Part shown: one piece after another, positions 1 through 7,099 of the stretch
Layout of the letters: each line of letters begins with the position of its first letter
How positions within the stretch are numbered: the stretch's first letter is position 1
NCBI GenBank assembly: GCA_044450785.1
Contig: JBIOJM010000324.1
Location: 1 to 11,765, forward strand
DNA: 11,765 bases
Source: JBIOJM01 sp044450785
Lineage (GTDB): Bacteria > Planctomycetota > Planctomycetia > Isosphaerales > Isosphaeraceae
Reading direction: 5' to 3'
Notes under the pieces: generated by a model
What the model was told of the DNA's origin: nothing
The model's database searches: none
The model's input: only the letters and a program-made list of their open reading frames with translations
Made by a program: the position numbers and the translations under genes

Positions 1-202
1 ATCATGCGGCCTCCGATTCCGCCAACCCTCGCACATCGATCTTGCCGGTGACGGCGGCGGAGCGTTCTAGTCAGCGGTACGGCGCTAGCCGCCGGTTTGC
101 GTACCTGAAAATCAAGCGGAACCTATTAACCTGACGCTCAACAGATTAGCTCGCGCGAAGCGTGTACGCCACTCTCTGCCCGCCGAGAACGAGCGTGTTG
201 AT
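1..202. other. Gene-free left edge, with a possible start of a minus-strand gene
   Basis: No convincing complete gene lies between the window edge and the stop of the GT4 gene. A minus-strand ATG has its first base at position 5 and is preceded by a GGAGG core at 10-14 with a short 4-nt gap. A further glycan gene may therefore start here and run off the window, but only five bases of it are present. A dyad (GGTACG at 76-81, CGTACC at 100-105) with a smaller internal CGGC/GCCG repeat lies in between. It has no T-run on either side, so I do not call it a terminator. Confidence 0.3.
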
Positions 203-1399
203 TCAGGCGCTCTTGGGGACCGCCCGATCCGCAACGTCCTGTTGCTCGAGCTCGTCAAAACAATCGAGCAGGGCCCGCGCCGAAGCATCCCAGGTGAAGA
301 GCGCCGATCGCTCGCGGGCCAGCCGTGCCAGCCGATTGCGCAGTCCCGGGTCGTTCAGGAACGAACCGATCGCACCGGCCATCGAGCCGACGTCGGTCGG
401 ATCGAAATAAACGCCGGCTTCGCCGACGACTTCCGGCAGCGAGCCGGCGCGGCTGGATATGACCGGCGTGCCGCAGGCCATCGCCTCGACGGCGGGCAAT
501 CCGAATCCTTCCAGCAACGACGGCTGGACCAGGGCGTACGCACGGCTGTAGAGCAACACGAGGTCGTCGTCCGGCACAAATCCCGTCATGATCACTCGAT
601 CACACAGATCGTGTGTGGCGATGGCCGCGCGGATCTGAGGGACGTGGGTGTGGAAAACGTCATTCACGTCCCCTGTGAGGACGAGCTTGACGCCGGCCGG
701 GGCTATTCGGGCGAACGCTTCAACCAGGCGGAGCAAGTTCTTGTGCGGGCTCAAGCCGCCTACGTACAGCAGAAAACGTTCGTCGTGCGGAACCGCTAAC
801 CGGCGAAGCACGGCATTGGCTTGCGGGTCGTCGGCTCGAGGGCGGAAGATGGGGTCGGGGCCCTCGGTGATCACCCGAATTTTCTGGTCCGGCCAGCCTG
901 ACCAGGCGGCGAGCGCGCGTCGCGACGCCTCGGAGACGGTCACGATCCGGTCGGCCCACCGCCCCGCGGCCGTCTCCTTGAGGCGCCACGCGAGGCGTCC
1001 CCGCCGGTTCGGAAAGACCAGATCGGGATGGGTGAGCGGAAGCGTGTCGTGCATGGTGACGACCAGCTTCCGGACGTTCCAGACCGGGAAGAAGCTGTAG
1101 GTGGCCGGAAAGTACATGAGATCGATCCGCGACCGGGCGACGGCGAGCCCCATGGCGATCATGTCGCGCCATCGTCGCCGGCCCTGGGCCGACGCCGCGC
1201 GGCTTGGCGCCTCGGCCACGTCGACGACGACTCGATCGAAGCTCTCAGGAACATGGACCAGCGGTGCCGAAGGCCGATCGACAAACACAATGAATCGGTG
1301 CCGTGTTGCCTGCTGGGACACGGCCTCGAGCAAAAGCCGGGTGAACCGGCCGAAGCCCCGCCGATTCGAGAGGCAGCTTCCATCGAGTCCAATTCTCAT
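203..1399 (-). CDS. Glycosyltransferase family 4 (GT-B fold), mannosyltransferase-like
   Basis: Predicted retaining glycosyltransferase of 398 aa that would transfer a sugar from a nucleotide-sugar donor onto a growing surface glycan on the cytoplasmic side. The N-terminal half begins MRIGLDGSC and has a Gly/Arg-rich acceptor loop (RRGFGRF). The C-terminal GT-B donor domain has YVGGLSPHKN and then the EX7E signature (EGFGLPAVE, residues 297-305), followed by ACGTPVISS and LPEVVGEAG. The frame stays open upstream to 1597, but that extension is low-complexity and would overlap the GT2 gene by about 155 nt. The ATG at 1399 has an AGAGG-type SD and leaves a 43-nt gap to GT2, so I chose it. The two glycosyltransferases probably form one transcript. 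Donor and acceptor cannot be read from sequence. Confidence 0.9.
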   Translation of the reverse strand: MRIGLDGSCLSNRRGFGRFTRLLLEAVSQQATRHRFIVFVDRPSAPLVHVPESFDRVVVDVAEAPSRAASAQGRRRWRDMIAMGLAVARSRIDLMYFPATYSFFPVWNVRKLVVTMHDTLPLTHPDLVFPNRRGRLAWRLKETAAGRWADRIVTVSEASRRALAAWSGWPDQKIRVITEGPDPIFRPRADDPQANAVLRRLAVPHDERFLLYVGGLSPHKNLLRLVEAFARIAPAGVKLVLTGDVNDVFHTHVPQIRAAIATHDLCDRVIMTGFVPDDDLVLLYSRAYALVQPSLLEGFGLPAVEAMACGTPVISSRAGSLPEVVGEAGVYFDPTDVGSMAGAIGSFLNDPGLRNRLARLARERSALFTWDASARALLDCFDELEQQDVADRAVPKSA

Positions 1400-1442
1400 G
1401 AGCAACCTCTCGTGTGGAACCGCGCTCTTCGTCGCTTGCCGG

Positions 1443-2600
1443 CTACTTGGATCGTGCCCTCCAGCTCGCCATCCTGCGCGCCCACCTGGCCCCGGCCGGC
1501 TCAGGGATCGAGCCCGTTCCGGGGTCGGTTCGTTCGCGTGCACTCGATCGGATGGAGTCGTTGCCACGTCTCCGCAGGTGCCAGTGGAGCTGTGCAATCA
1601 AGACCGAGAATCCGCAGCACGAATAGTAGAGGAGGTGGAGGGGAACAGCGGCGACTGCGAAGGCCATTCCTCTGCGGCGGACGAGGAACGCGAAGAAGTC
1701 GACGTTCAAGCCCACGATCGCGGCCAGGCCGATCAAGAGGCCGATTCCAGCCCAAGGGATCACGGAGCAAATCAGGCCGGCCAGCAGCGTCAAGCCGGTC
1801 AAGGCCACGCAGGCCTTCTGGCCGGCCTTGACGTTCAAGTCGGTCTCGATGGTCCCGCTACGTTTGATCAGGAGCATCCAGGGGACGCCGCGTCGAAAGA
1901 TGTCGGTGCGGACCATCTCGGTCAGGGTCCAGCGCTTCAGGTGAGTCGCGAGGACGTCGTGCGCCAGGACGATCCGGTGACCGGCGCGGGTGAGCCGGTA
2001 ACCGAGCTCGATGTCCTCGATGGCGGGCCGCGGATAGAGCCGGGGGTCGAATCCGCCGAACTCGAGGAAAACGTCGCGGCGGATTGTTCCACAGCCGGTC
2101 CAGAACGTATGGGCCGGTCGAATCCCCCGGTGAAAGGTGCCCTGCTGGTGGACGAAGTGATGGAGCAAGTTCCGGTACTGGCTGACGAAACCAGGGGCGG
2201 CCGGCGAATCGTCATATGAGCCGAAAAGGGCCGTGAGCCCCGGATCAGCCTCGAACCGGGCCAGAGCCAACCCCAGAGTCTGGGGATGAACGGCGACATC
2301 GGCGTCGAGGAAGAAGATCAAGCTCGACCTGGCGGCCTGGGCGCCCAGGTTCCGCGCCGCGGCCGGGCCTTGCGGCGCCGGCAGGCGGACGACCGTCGCC
2401 CCAGCCCGTAGGGCCAACGCGCCCGAGTCATCGCTTGACCCGTCATCAACGACGATCAGCTCAAACCCGGTCAGGACGGAGTCGCGAAGCCGCTGGAGGC
2501 AGCACTCGAAGTCGCGACCCCCGTCTCGCACGGGAACCACGACCGAGAGCGACAGCCTCCGCGGCTCCGAGCTCGCCGGACCGGGGGGGACATCGTCCAT
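1443..2600 (-). CDS. Membrane-anchored glycosyltransferase family 2
   Basis: Inverting GT-A glycosyltransferase of 385 aa. The nucleotide-binding start (SLSVVVPVRDGG, then VVDDGSSDD at residues 50-58), a DXD metal site (DAD, 99-101) and the catalytic-region acidic pair (IEDIELG, Glu195-Asp196) are all present. An HLKRW segment follows at 220-224, typical of polysaccharide-type GT2 enzymes. Residues about 263-340 hold two to three hydrophobic membrane segments (around 263-280, 281-300 and 315-340), so the enzyme should be anchored in the inner membrane with its catalytic domain in the cytoplasm. The start at 2600 has a GAGGGTG-type SD. It is the first gene of a two-gene unit with the GT4 gene and lies downstream of a strong promoter. 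The likely role is exopolysaccharide, holdfast or lipid-linked glycan synthesis; the exact product is unknown. Confidence 0.9.
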   Translation of the reverse strand: MDDVPPGPASSEPRRLSLSVVVPVRDGGRDFECCLQRLRDSVLTGFELIVVDDGSSDDSGALALRAGATVVRLPAPQGPAAARNLGAQAARSSLIFFLDADVAVHPQTLGLALARFEADPGLTALFGSYDDSPAAPGFVSQYRNLLHHFVHQQGTFHRGIRPAHTFWTGCGTIRRDVFLEFGGFDPRLYPRPAIEDIELGYRLTRAGHRIVLAHDVLATHLKRWTLTEMVRTDIFRRGVPWMLLIKRSGTIETDLNVKAGQKACVALTGLTLLAGLICSVIPWAGIGLLIGLAAIVGLNVDFFAFLVRRRGMAFAVAAVPLHLLYYSCCGFSVLIAQLHWHLRRRGNDSIRSSARERTDPGTGSIPEPAGARWARRMASWRARSK

Positions 2601-2776
2601 GATTCACCCTCGCCCGTCAGAACTCGACACGCGCCGGAATGCGTCTCCGTCCGTGGGATCGCCCGAACACGCGCCTACACCGCACAACGACGGAACGGGG
2701 CGAATCATCGCCGCAGCATTCTCGAGGTGCCGTGGTCCATCCGCACCGCCGCAACACAGTCGCGACGAGCCGGCGG

Positions 2777-2805
2777 ACTTTAGCCTGAACCGGCAGCGCT
2801 GTCAA
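2777..2805 (-). promoter_or_regulatory. Sigma70-type promoter of the glycosyltransferase pair
   Basis: On the minus strand there is a perfect TTGACA -35 (2805-2800), a 17-bp spacer and a TAAAGT -10 (2782-2777, 4 of 6 consensus). Transcription would start near 2770, giving a leader of about 170 nt before the GT2 start. The -35 begins only 19 nt past the stop of the sigma-factor gene, so the glycosyltransferase genes can be transcribed independently of it. Confidence 0.6.
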
Positions 2806-2823
2806 CCTTGCCCTGATCAATCT

Positions 2824-3579
2824 TCATGCCGGCTGATCGCGCTGCTTCAAGAAAGGGCGGCAGTAATCCAGCAAGCTCAAGTCGCTCAATTCCTCCTCGA
2901 GCTCCTCCGGCGTGGGACGGTCGATGCTGGCCAGCACTTCCGTAAGTAAAAAATCAACATATTTACGTCGTGAGCGCTGCAATGCCTGCCGCACGGCTCC
3001 GGCGGTGAGCGGTCGGGAGAGCGAGACCGCAAGCTGGGTCGCAAGCTCCTGGGACGGGAGGTCCGGATGATCCACGCGGGAGCGGAGCACCGTGTGATAA
3101 GGCTGGCCGGTGCTCTTCTCGAGTTCCGCGAGCGAACTCCAGGCGCGGTCCAGCAAGTCCTTGCGCCAGCTTTCGAGGAATTGCTGTTCGAACTCGGCGA
3201 GCCCGCTGTCCGCGGCCGCTGGTTCCTCGAAGCGGGAATCCAGCGACAGGTCCGGCCGCTTCCGCCGGTAATGGTCGTTGATCAAGTTCTGGACAGCGCG
3301 CTTCACGTAGTCACGGAATCGTCCCCGCTTCGGGTCGCAATGGCGAAAATCGCCGCGGAGAAATCGGAGGGCGAATTCTTGGTCCAGATCCGCGGCAACG
3401 TCGGGGTCTTTCAAGGCTTTGAGCAGGTAACGGTGGACGGCCCCCGCATACCGGCAAATCAGTTGAGAGACCGCCGCGCTAACCTCTTCAGGCGTACCGG
3501 AATGGGCCTGAAAAACGATGGTCCATTGAGTGGACATCTGGCTGAGTCGCGGATCGATCTCGACATTTTCCAAAGTCAC
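2824..3579 (-). CDS. ECF-type RNA polymerase sigma factor
   Basis: Group 4 (ECF) sigma factor that would direct RNA polymerase to a specific promoter set. The N-terminal STQWTIVFQAHSGTPEEV (16-33) resembles the 'TTHWSVVLAAG' start of a large planctomycete ECF type. Region 2 covers about 40-108 and contains DLDQEFALRFL (64-74), the CDPKRGRFRDYVK helix (81-93) and a basic end, HYRRKR. Region 4 with its helix-turn-helix covers about 140-215 (LPSQELATQLAVSL, then AVRQALQRSRRKYVDFLL). An acidic tail follows (PEELEEELSDL), which is longer than in minimal ECFs. Position 3579 is a GTG. An in-frame TTG at 3573 has better spacing (8 nt) to the upstream GGGAG, and an ATG lies at 3537, so the start is uncertain by up to 14 codons. 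No anti-sigma factor or Ser/Thr kinase is adjacent in this window. Confidence 0.88.
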   Translation of the reverse strand: MTLENVEIDPRLSQMSTQWTIVFQAHSGTPEEVSAAVSQLICRYAGAVHRYLLKALKDPDVAADLDQEFALRFLRGDFRHCDPKRGRFRDYVKRAVQNLINDHYRRKRPDLSLDSRFEEPAAADSGLAEFEQQFLESWRKDLLDRAWSSLAELEKSTGQPYHTVLRSRVDHPDLPSQELATQLAVSLSRPLTAGAVRQALQRSRRKYVDFLLTEVLASIDRPTPEELEEELSDLSLLDYCRPFLKQRDQPA

Positions 3580-3997
3580 AGCTCCCGAGCCGAAAGGCTA
3601 CCGCGAGTCGACAATGGCGACAATGAGCAAGTTCGGGACGAGTCGGAGTGATCATACCACGGTTACTGCTCCCCCTTTTACAAAAAAGATCGGCACGCGA
3701 CAAAAAAATCGCTCCGCGCGAGACAGCAGTGCCGCTCGCCCGTATAAGTAGGTGGAACGGGTCAGAGGTGGCCGATCACGGCGGGGCGATGGCTTCTGCC
3801 GCGGCACCCGAGAAGAGGTCGGTCTGGTTTGAGAATCCTTGATCCGCGATCGTTTCAGAACCAAAGACGGTTGGCCACGTCCGATCTTGGGACTGGCCGG
3901 CCGCGAGCGGCGTGGACCCGCTGTGGAGTGAGATCGGCGCTAGATTCCATCCGTGATCGAACTCACAAGAGTCGAGTCGTCTTCTCCACGTCCATCT

Positions 3998-4047
3998 CTC
4001 CCGAAGTCTGTGCCTCTCGAGCAGGGCTCAGGCGGCGACTTCGGGAG
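3998..4047. repeat. 11-bp inverted repeat, first hairpin of the cluster
   Basis: CTCCCGAAGTC (3998-4008) pairs perfectly with GACTTCGGGAG (4037-4047) around a 28-nt loop. It is the first of a series of hairpins leading to the sigma70-family gene. No T-run follows, so it does not look like a terminator. Confidence 0.6.
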
Positions 4048-4061
4048 TGCTCACCGGATCT

Positions 4062-4129
4062 CCCGTCGTGGAACGGACAGGCGCCGCGCCTTCCCAAGGC
4101 GCGGCGCGGAGCGCCGTTCCGCGGACGGG
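4062..4129. repeat. Nested palindrome with a 12-bp GC-rich core
   Basis: The outer arms (4062-4076 and 4114-4129) pair as CCCGTC/GACGGG plus GGAACGG/CCGTTCC, joined by a GC and a GT pair with one bulged base. Inside, GCGCCGCGCCTT (4081-4092) pairs perfectly with AAGGCGCGGCGC (4096-4107) around a CCC loop. In RNA or as extruded DNA this would be very stable. Confidence 0.75.
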
Positions 4130-4136
4130 TCGGCCG

Positions 4137-4185
4137 GAGCTCGCGCACTTCGCCGTGCGCGAGCTCGAGGGACGAGGACCGTCCC
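4137..4185. repeat. Two tandem hairpins just upstream of the sigma70-family gene
   Basis: GAGCTCGCGCAC (4137-4148) pairs perfectly with GTGCGCGAGCTC (4155-4166) around a 6-nt loop. Immediately after, GGGACG (4169-4174) pairs with CGTCCC (4180-4185) around AGGAC. The second hairpin ends about 53 nt before the ATG at 4239. Read on the minus strand the block starts GTAG followed by a short palindrome, which recalls REP elements but is not enough to name one. Confidence 0.7.
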
Positions 4186-4238
4186 TACGGTCGACTCTCA
4201 TCGCTCTTTTCCTCATCCTTTATTGCTGAGTGTCCACA

Positions 4239-5180
4239 ATGATCGTTTTTGATTCGCAGAAGAATGAGGTATTCTGGCGCGGATTGCTCGATTGTCCGCA
4301 GGCCAGGGTCTTGAGTGCCGTCGAGGAACGCCGGTTGCTGGTCGAGCTGGATGATTGCAAACAGCGTATCCTCGAAGCCATCCCCCGGCCAACCGAGACG
4401 GAATGGAATCGCTCCGCGCGGGGGAGCGAATTCCAACAACTCGTTCGCGACCTGGCGAACCCGGCAACCAGGCACGAGCCGCTCGCCACCGGGCTCGGGC
4501 CACTGGCGCGTCGTTACCAGGAGATCAGGAGCAAGCTGGTCATGGCGAACGTCCGCTTGGTCGCCCACATTGCGAAACGATACCAGGGACGTGGTGTACC
4601 TCCTGGCGATCTGATCCAGGAAGGGATCTGCGCTCTCCTGGTGGCCATCGACCGGTTCGACCTGGTCAATCCGACCCGACTCGCGACCTACGCAATCTGG
4701 TGGATCCGACAGGGGGTCCAGCGCGCTGTCGCCACGGGCGCTTATCCGGTCCGACTGAACGCGAAGCACCTCCGCCAAATGGCCAGGGCCCACGATGGGT
4801 CCACCGAGGGCCAGTGGGATGCACCGGCGTTCGCCAATCCGCCGGCCCCGGCTCGATCGCAAACCCTCGAACGCCTGCTTGCGGCCGCCCGTCCCACGTT
4901 ATCGCTCGATGCCCCAAGCCGGCACGACGGCACAACGGCCGTCGTCGACTTCCTCTCGGCGCTCGACGAGGAGGTTTCGGAGACGGAGGAAATCAACGAA
5001 TCCGTGGGCAAAATGATCGAGACCCTGGATCCAAGGGAGCAAGTCGTCGTGAACCTCCGATTTGGCCTCAGCGGCAAGCCACGCCATACGCTCGTTCAGG
5101 TCGGCCACGTTCTGGGCGTGTCGAAGGAGCGCGTTCGCCAGATCCAGGCTCGAGCCATGCGAAAGCTCCGAACCGCTTGA
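4239..5180 (+). CDS. RNA polymerase sigma factor, sigma70 (RpoD/group 2-like) family
   Basis: Sigma70-family factor of 313 aa. A short region 1.2-like helix (LSAVEERRLLVELDDC, about 25-40) is followed by a well-kept region 2 (about 95-170): KLVMANVRLVAHIAKRYQ, then PPGDLIQEG, and the -10 recognition helix RLATYAIWWIRQGVQRAVA. Region 4 (258-313) has LDPREQVVVNLRFGL and the helix-turn-helix VSKERVRQIQARAMRKL for the -35 element. The middle is unusual: the normal RIPVH stretch of region 3.0 reads YPVRLNAKHLRQMARA, and most of region 3 is replaced by a Pro/Ala-rich linker before the region 3.2-like LSLDAP. I chose the ATG at 4239, with GAG 9 nt upstream; a GTG at 4230 is possible but has no SD. 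The gene ends one base from the convergent Rieske gene. It is probably an alternative rather than the housekeeping sigma. Confidence 0.92.
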   Translation: MIVFDSQKNEVFWRGLLDCPQARVLSAVEERRLLVELDDCKQRILEAIPRPTETEWNRSARGSEFQQLVRDLANPATRHEPLATGLGPLARRYQEIRSKLVMANVRLVAHIAKRYQGRGVPPGDLIQEGICALLVAIDRFDLVNPTRLATYAIWWIRQGVQRAVATGAYPVRLNAKHLRQMARAHDGSTEGQWDAPAFANPPAPARSQTLERLLAAARPTLSLDAPSRHDGTTAVVDFLSALDEEVSETEEINESVGKMIETLDPREQVVVNLRFGLSGKPRHTLVQVGHVLGVSKERVRQIQARAMRKLRTA

Positions 5181-5181
5181 C

Positions 5182-6360
5182 TCAGGTGGGGAAGCAGCCG
5201 GCAGTCCGCTCGAGCTCGAGGATGAGGCGGTCGAAACCGTGGAGCAGATCTTCGCGATGGGAATAGGGACCGGGCCGGTAGGCGCGCGACTTCAGGCCAA
5301 GCTGCATCTGTTCGCAGACGTGCCAGTCCTGGCGGTTGGTGAGGTCCCAGAATGCGAACGCGTCTTCCGGGTCGAAGTCGGCTGCGCCGATCGCGTCGGG
5401 ATGAAACAGCCACTCGCAAACGATTTCCGTCCGGTCCACTCCCCGTGGCCAGAGCGTGCTGGTCATCACGTAATCCGGGTGCAAGCTGAGCAGCAGGTTC
5501 GGCAGACAGGCATAGAAGTAAACGTATCGACAATCCTCGGCGAGCAGCCCTGGCAGGCAGGAACGGCGAAGCTGGCCGCCGAGCGAGAACGTACCGATCC
5601 CTTCGCGCAACCGCATCCGGCCGCCGAGATAGCTCGGGGCCGCCGGCTCATTCTCGCCGCTCAAATAGTGCGACAGCTTCGAGAGCGCCGGGTGAACGCC
5701 CGGGCAGTGCAGACACTCCGAATAGTTGTGGATAATGAGCTTCCAGTTGGCTGCCACGTCGTAAACGACGCGCTTTCCCAGCCGAAGCTGGTCCATCCCC
5801 CAGGCGCGGAACCGCTCGTCCACACCGTCGAGCTGGCGCTCGAGCGGGCGCGGTTTTTCCCCCAGGTTGAGGAACACGTGGCCGTCCCAGAGCGCGACGG
5901 CGATTCGGTGCAGCGGGTAATCGTCCAGCCGGAATCCGGCCACGTCGTGCATCCGCGGGGCGGCAACGAGATTGCCCCCCAGGTCGTAAGTCCAGGCATG
6001 GTAGGGACACTGAATCGTGGCGGCGAACCTCCCCGAGCATTCCTCGGTCAACCGGGTGCCCCGGTGGCGGCAGACGTTATAATACGCCGACAGCGCGCCG
6101 CGGTCATCCCGAGCGAGGATCAGGCTCTCGCCGGCGATCTCGCGGACGACGAAATCGCCCGCGCTGGGGACCTCATCGGCACGCGCCGCATGGAACCACA
6201 TGCCGAAGAACAGCCACTCGAGCTCGGCGCGATAATGATCCGGGTCGGTGTAATACCGGGCCGGCAGGCTCATGGCCTCGGGGGACGAGGGAGACCCGAC
6301 TGATTCATCGCTCATTGATTTCGTCTGAACGGGTTTTCCGAGTCGGCTGACGAACTTCAT
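5182..6360 (-). CDS. Rieske non-heme iron oxygenase, alpha subunit (choline/carnitine monooxygenase-like)
   Basis: Predicted oxygenase of 392 aa that would hydroxylate or demethylate a small substrate, using O2 and electrons from a separate reductase. The Rieske [2Fe-2S] ligands are C97-R-H99 and C118-P-Y-H121. The catalytic iron site is NYSECLHCPGVH (212-223) with His218 and His223, and Asp345 (LTNRQDW) is the likely third ligand. Glu215 sits where classic ring-hydroxylating dioxygenases carry the bridging Asp. Glu is typical of the quaternary-amine group (CntA/YeaW, GbcA, choline monooxygenase), as is the C-terminal PGPYSHREDLLHGFD. The start at 6360 is fixed by a perfect GGAGG 6 nt upstream; the open frame further upstream is spurious. 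No reductase or ferredoxin gene is in the window, so the substrate is unknown. It is divergent from the cytochrome c gene. Confidence 0.92.
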   Translation of the reverse strand: MKFVSRLGKPVQTKSMSDESVGSPSSPEAMSLPARYYTDPDHYRAELEWLFFGMWFHAARADEVPSAGDFVVREIAGESLILARDDRGALSAYYNVCRHRGTRLTEECSGRFAATIQCPYHAWTYDLGGNLVAAPRMHDVAGFRLDDYPLHRIAVALWDGHVFLNLGEKPRPLERQLDGVDERFRAWGMDQLRLGKRVVYDVAANWKLIIHNYSECLHCPGVHPALSKLSHYLSGENEPAAPSYLGGRMRLREGIGTFSLGGQLRRSCLPGLLAEDCRYVYFYACLPNLLLSLHPDYVMTSTLWPRGVDRTEIVCEWLFHPDAIGAADFDPEDAFAFWDLTNRQDWHVCEQMQLGLKSRAYRPGPYSHREDLLHGFDRLILELERTAGCFPT

Positions 6361-6439
6361 AGTATACCTCCGGGCACGTGGATCCAGGCAAGACCGGCCC
6401 ATCGCCGGGACACCCATCGCAGTCGTGGCCGCCACGCCC

Positions 6440-6491
6440 TTGCTTTGTCCGCTCGACACCATTAGAACCGACGACTGGCGCGAAGACTCAA
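6440..6491. promoter_or_regulatory. Possible overlapping divergent promoters, oxygenase versus cytochrome c
   Basis: On the plus strand TTGCTT (6440-6445), a 17-bp spacer and TAGAAC (6463-6468) could serve the cytochrome gene. On the minus strand TTGAGT (6491-6486), a 19-bp spacer and TCTAAT (6466-6461) could serve the oxygenase gene. The two -10 boxes overlap, so only one could be occupied at a time. Both are imperfect matches and the call is tentative. Confidence 0.25.
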
Positions 6492-6520
6492 GCCATCCTT
6501 CTCTTGAATACGAGGACGCC

Positions 6521-6940
6521 ATGAAATCCACCATCGCGCGATCACTGTGCCTGGGCATCGCGGCTCTGGCAGTTGCGCTGGTCGTGCTGAATGCCACGAG
6601 GGCCGATCAACCCGCGGAAAAACGCACCCGCTCGGAATTCATGCGACAGAAGCTCAATTTCTCGAAAGATGCTCTGGAAGGTCTGGCGCTCGAACAATTC
6701 GCCACGATCGAAAAGAGCGGCAAGGCCCTCAAACGGCTGAGCGAAGCCGCCGAGTGGGAAGTCCCCACAATTCCCAATTTCACCGATTACGTCGCCTTGA
6801 CGACCGAATTTCAACGTCATGCCGACGATCTCGTCAAGCAGGCCAAGAAAAAGAATATCGACGGCGCCACGCTCGCGTTTATCAAGATCACCACGAGCTG
6901 CGTTCAATGCCACAAATTCGTTCGCGATATCGGCAAGTAG
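6521..6940 (+). CDS. Periplasmic cytochrome c, class II (c'/c556)-like
   Basis: Small exported heme protein of 139 aa. Residues 1-28 form a signal peptide: basic KSTIARS, a hydrophobic core and an ATRA-type cleavage site. The single heme-attachment motif CVQCH (127-131) lies at the very C-terminus after a mostly helical body. This is the layout of class II cytochromes, where heme is bound by the last helix of a four-helix bundle. Met41 in the first mature helix (EFMRQKLNF) is where c556-type proteins put their sixth ligand, so a low-spin electron carrier is plausible. The start at 6521 has GAGG 6 nt upstream; the open frame begins at 6425 but that leader has no SD. The gene is divergent from the Rieske oxygenase, with DUF1573 159 nt downstream. 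The partner protein is unknown. Confidence 0.85.
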   Translation: MKSTIARSLCLGIAALAVALVVLNATRADQPAEKRTRSEFMRQKLNFSKDALEGLALEQFATIEKSGKALKRLSEAAEWEVPTIPNFTDYVALTTEFQRHADDLVKQAKKKNIDGATLAFIKITTSCVQCHKFVRDIGK

Positions 6941-7099
6941 AGAAACCGGGCAAGATCGCGCGACGAGGTAGTCTGGCATGCCCCCGTTGCTGCGCAAAAC
7001 TGAGCGCGGGCAGTTGTCCTGACGATAGGAAGAGAACGAGGCCGTGCGGACGGCGTGGACGCCGTTGATCGAGGGAGGGGAATAACGCAGGAGGCGACG

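Larger units (their letters stand above)
3580..4238. other. Gene-free divergent region between two sigma-factor genes
   Basis: About 650 bp separates the starts of the two divergent sigma-factor genes. The ECF-proximal part (3651-3710) has a minus-strand TATGAT (3656-3651, no convincing -35) and phased A/T tracts: T4 at 3676-3679, A6 at 3682-3687 and A7 at 3702-3708. The sigma70-proximal part (3998-4185) is packed with inverted repeats, listed separately. The open frames crossing the region are Arg/Ser/Pro-rich and low-complexity, and I do not believe they are genes. Confidence 0.6.

Noticed and set aside
1400..1597. N-terminal extension of the GT4 frame by 66 codons
   Set aside because: Low-complexity Arg/Pro/Gly sequence that would overlap the GT2 gene by about 155 nt; the ATG at 1399 has an SD and begins exactly at the usual family N-terminus.
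1101..2219. 372-codon plus-strand open frame
   Set aside because: Antisense to the two glycosyltransferase genes, with biased low-complexity composition and no SD.
5062..6303. 413-codon plus-strand open frame
   Set aside because: Antisense to the Rieske oxygenase, whose iron-ligand motifs and SD are unambiguous.
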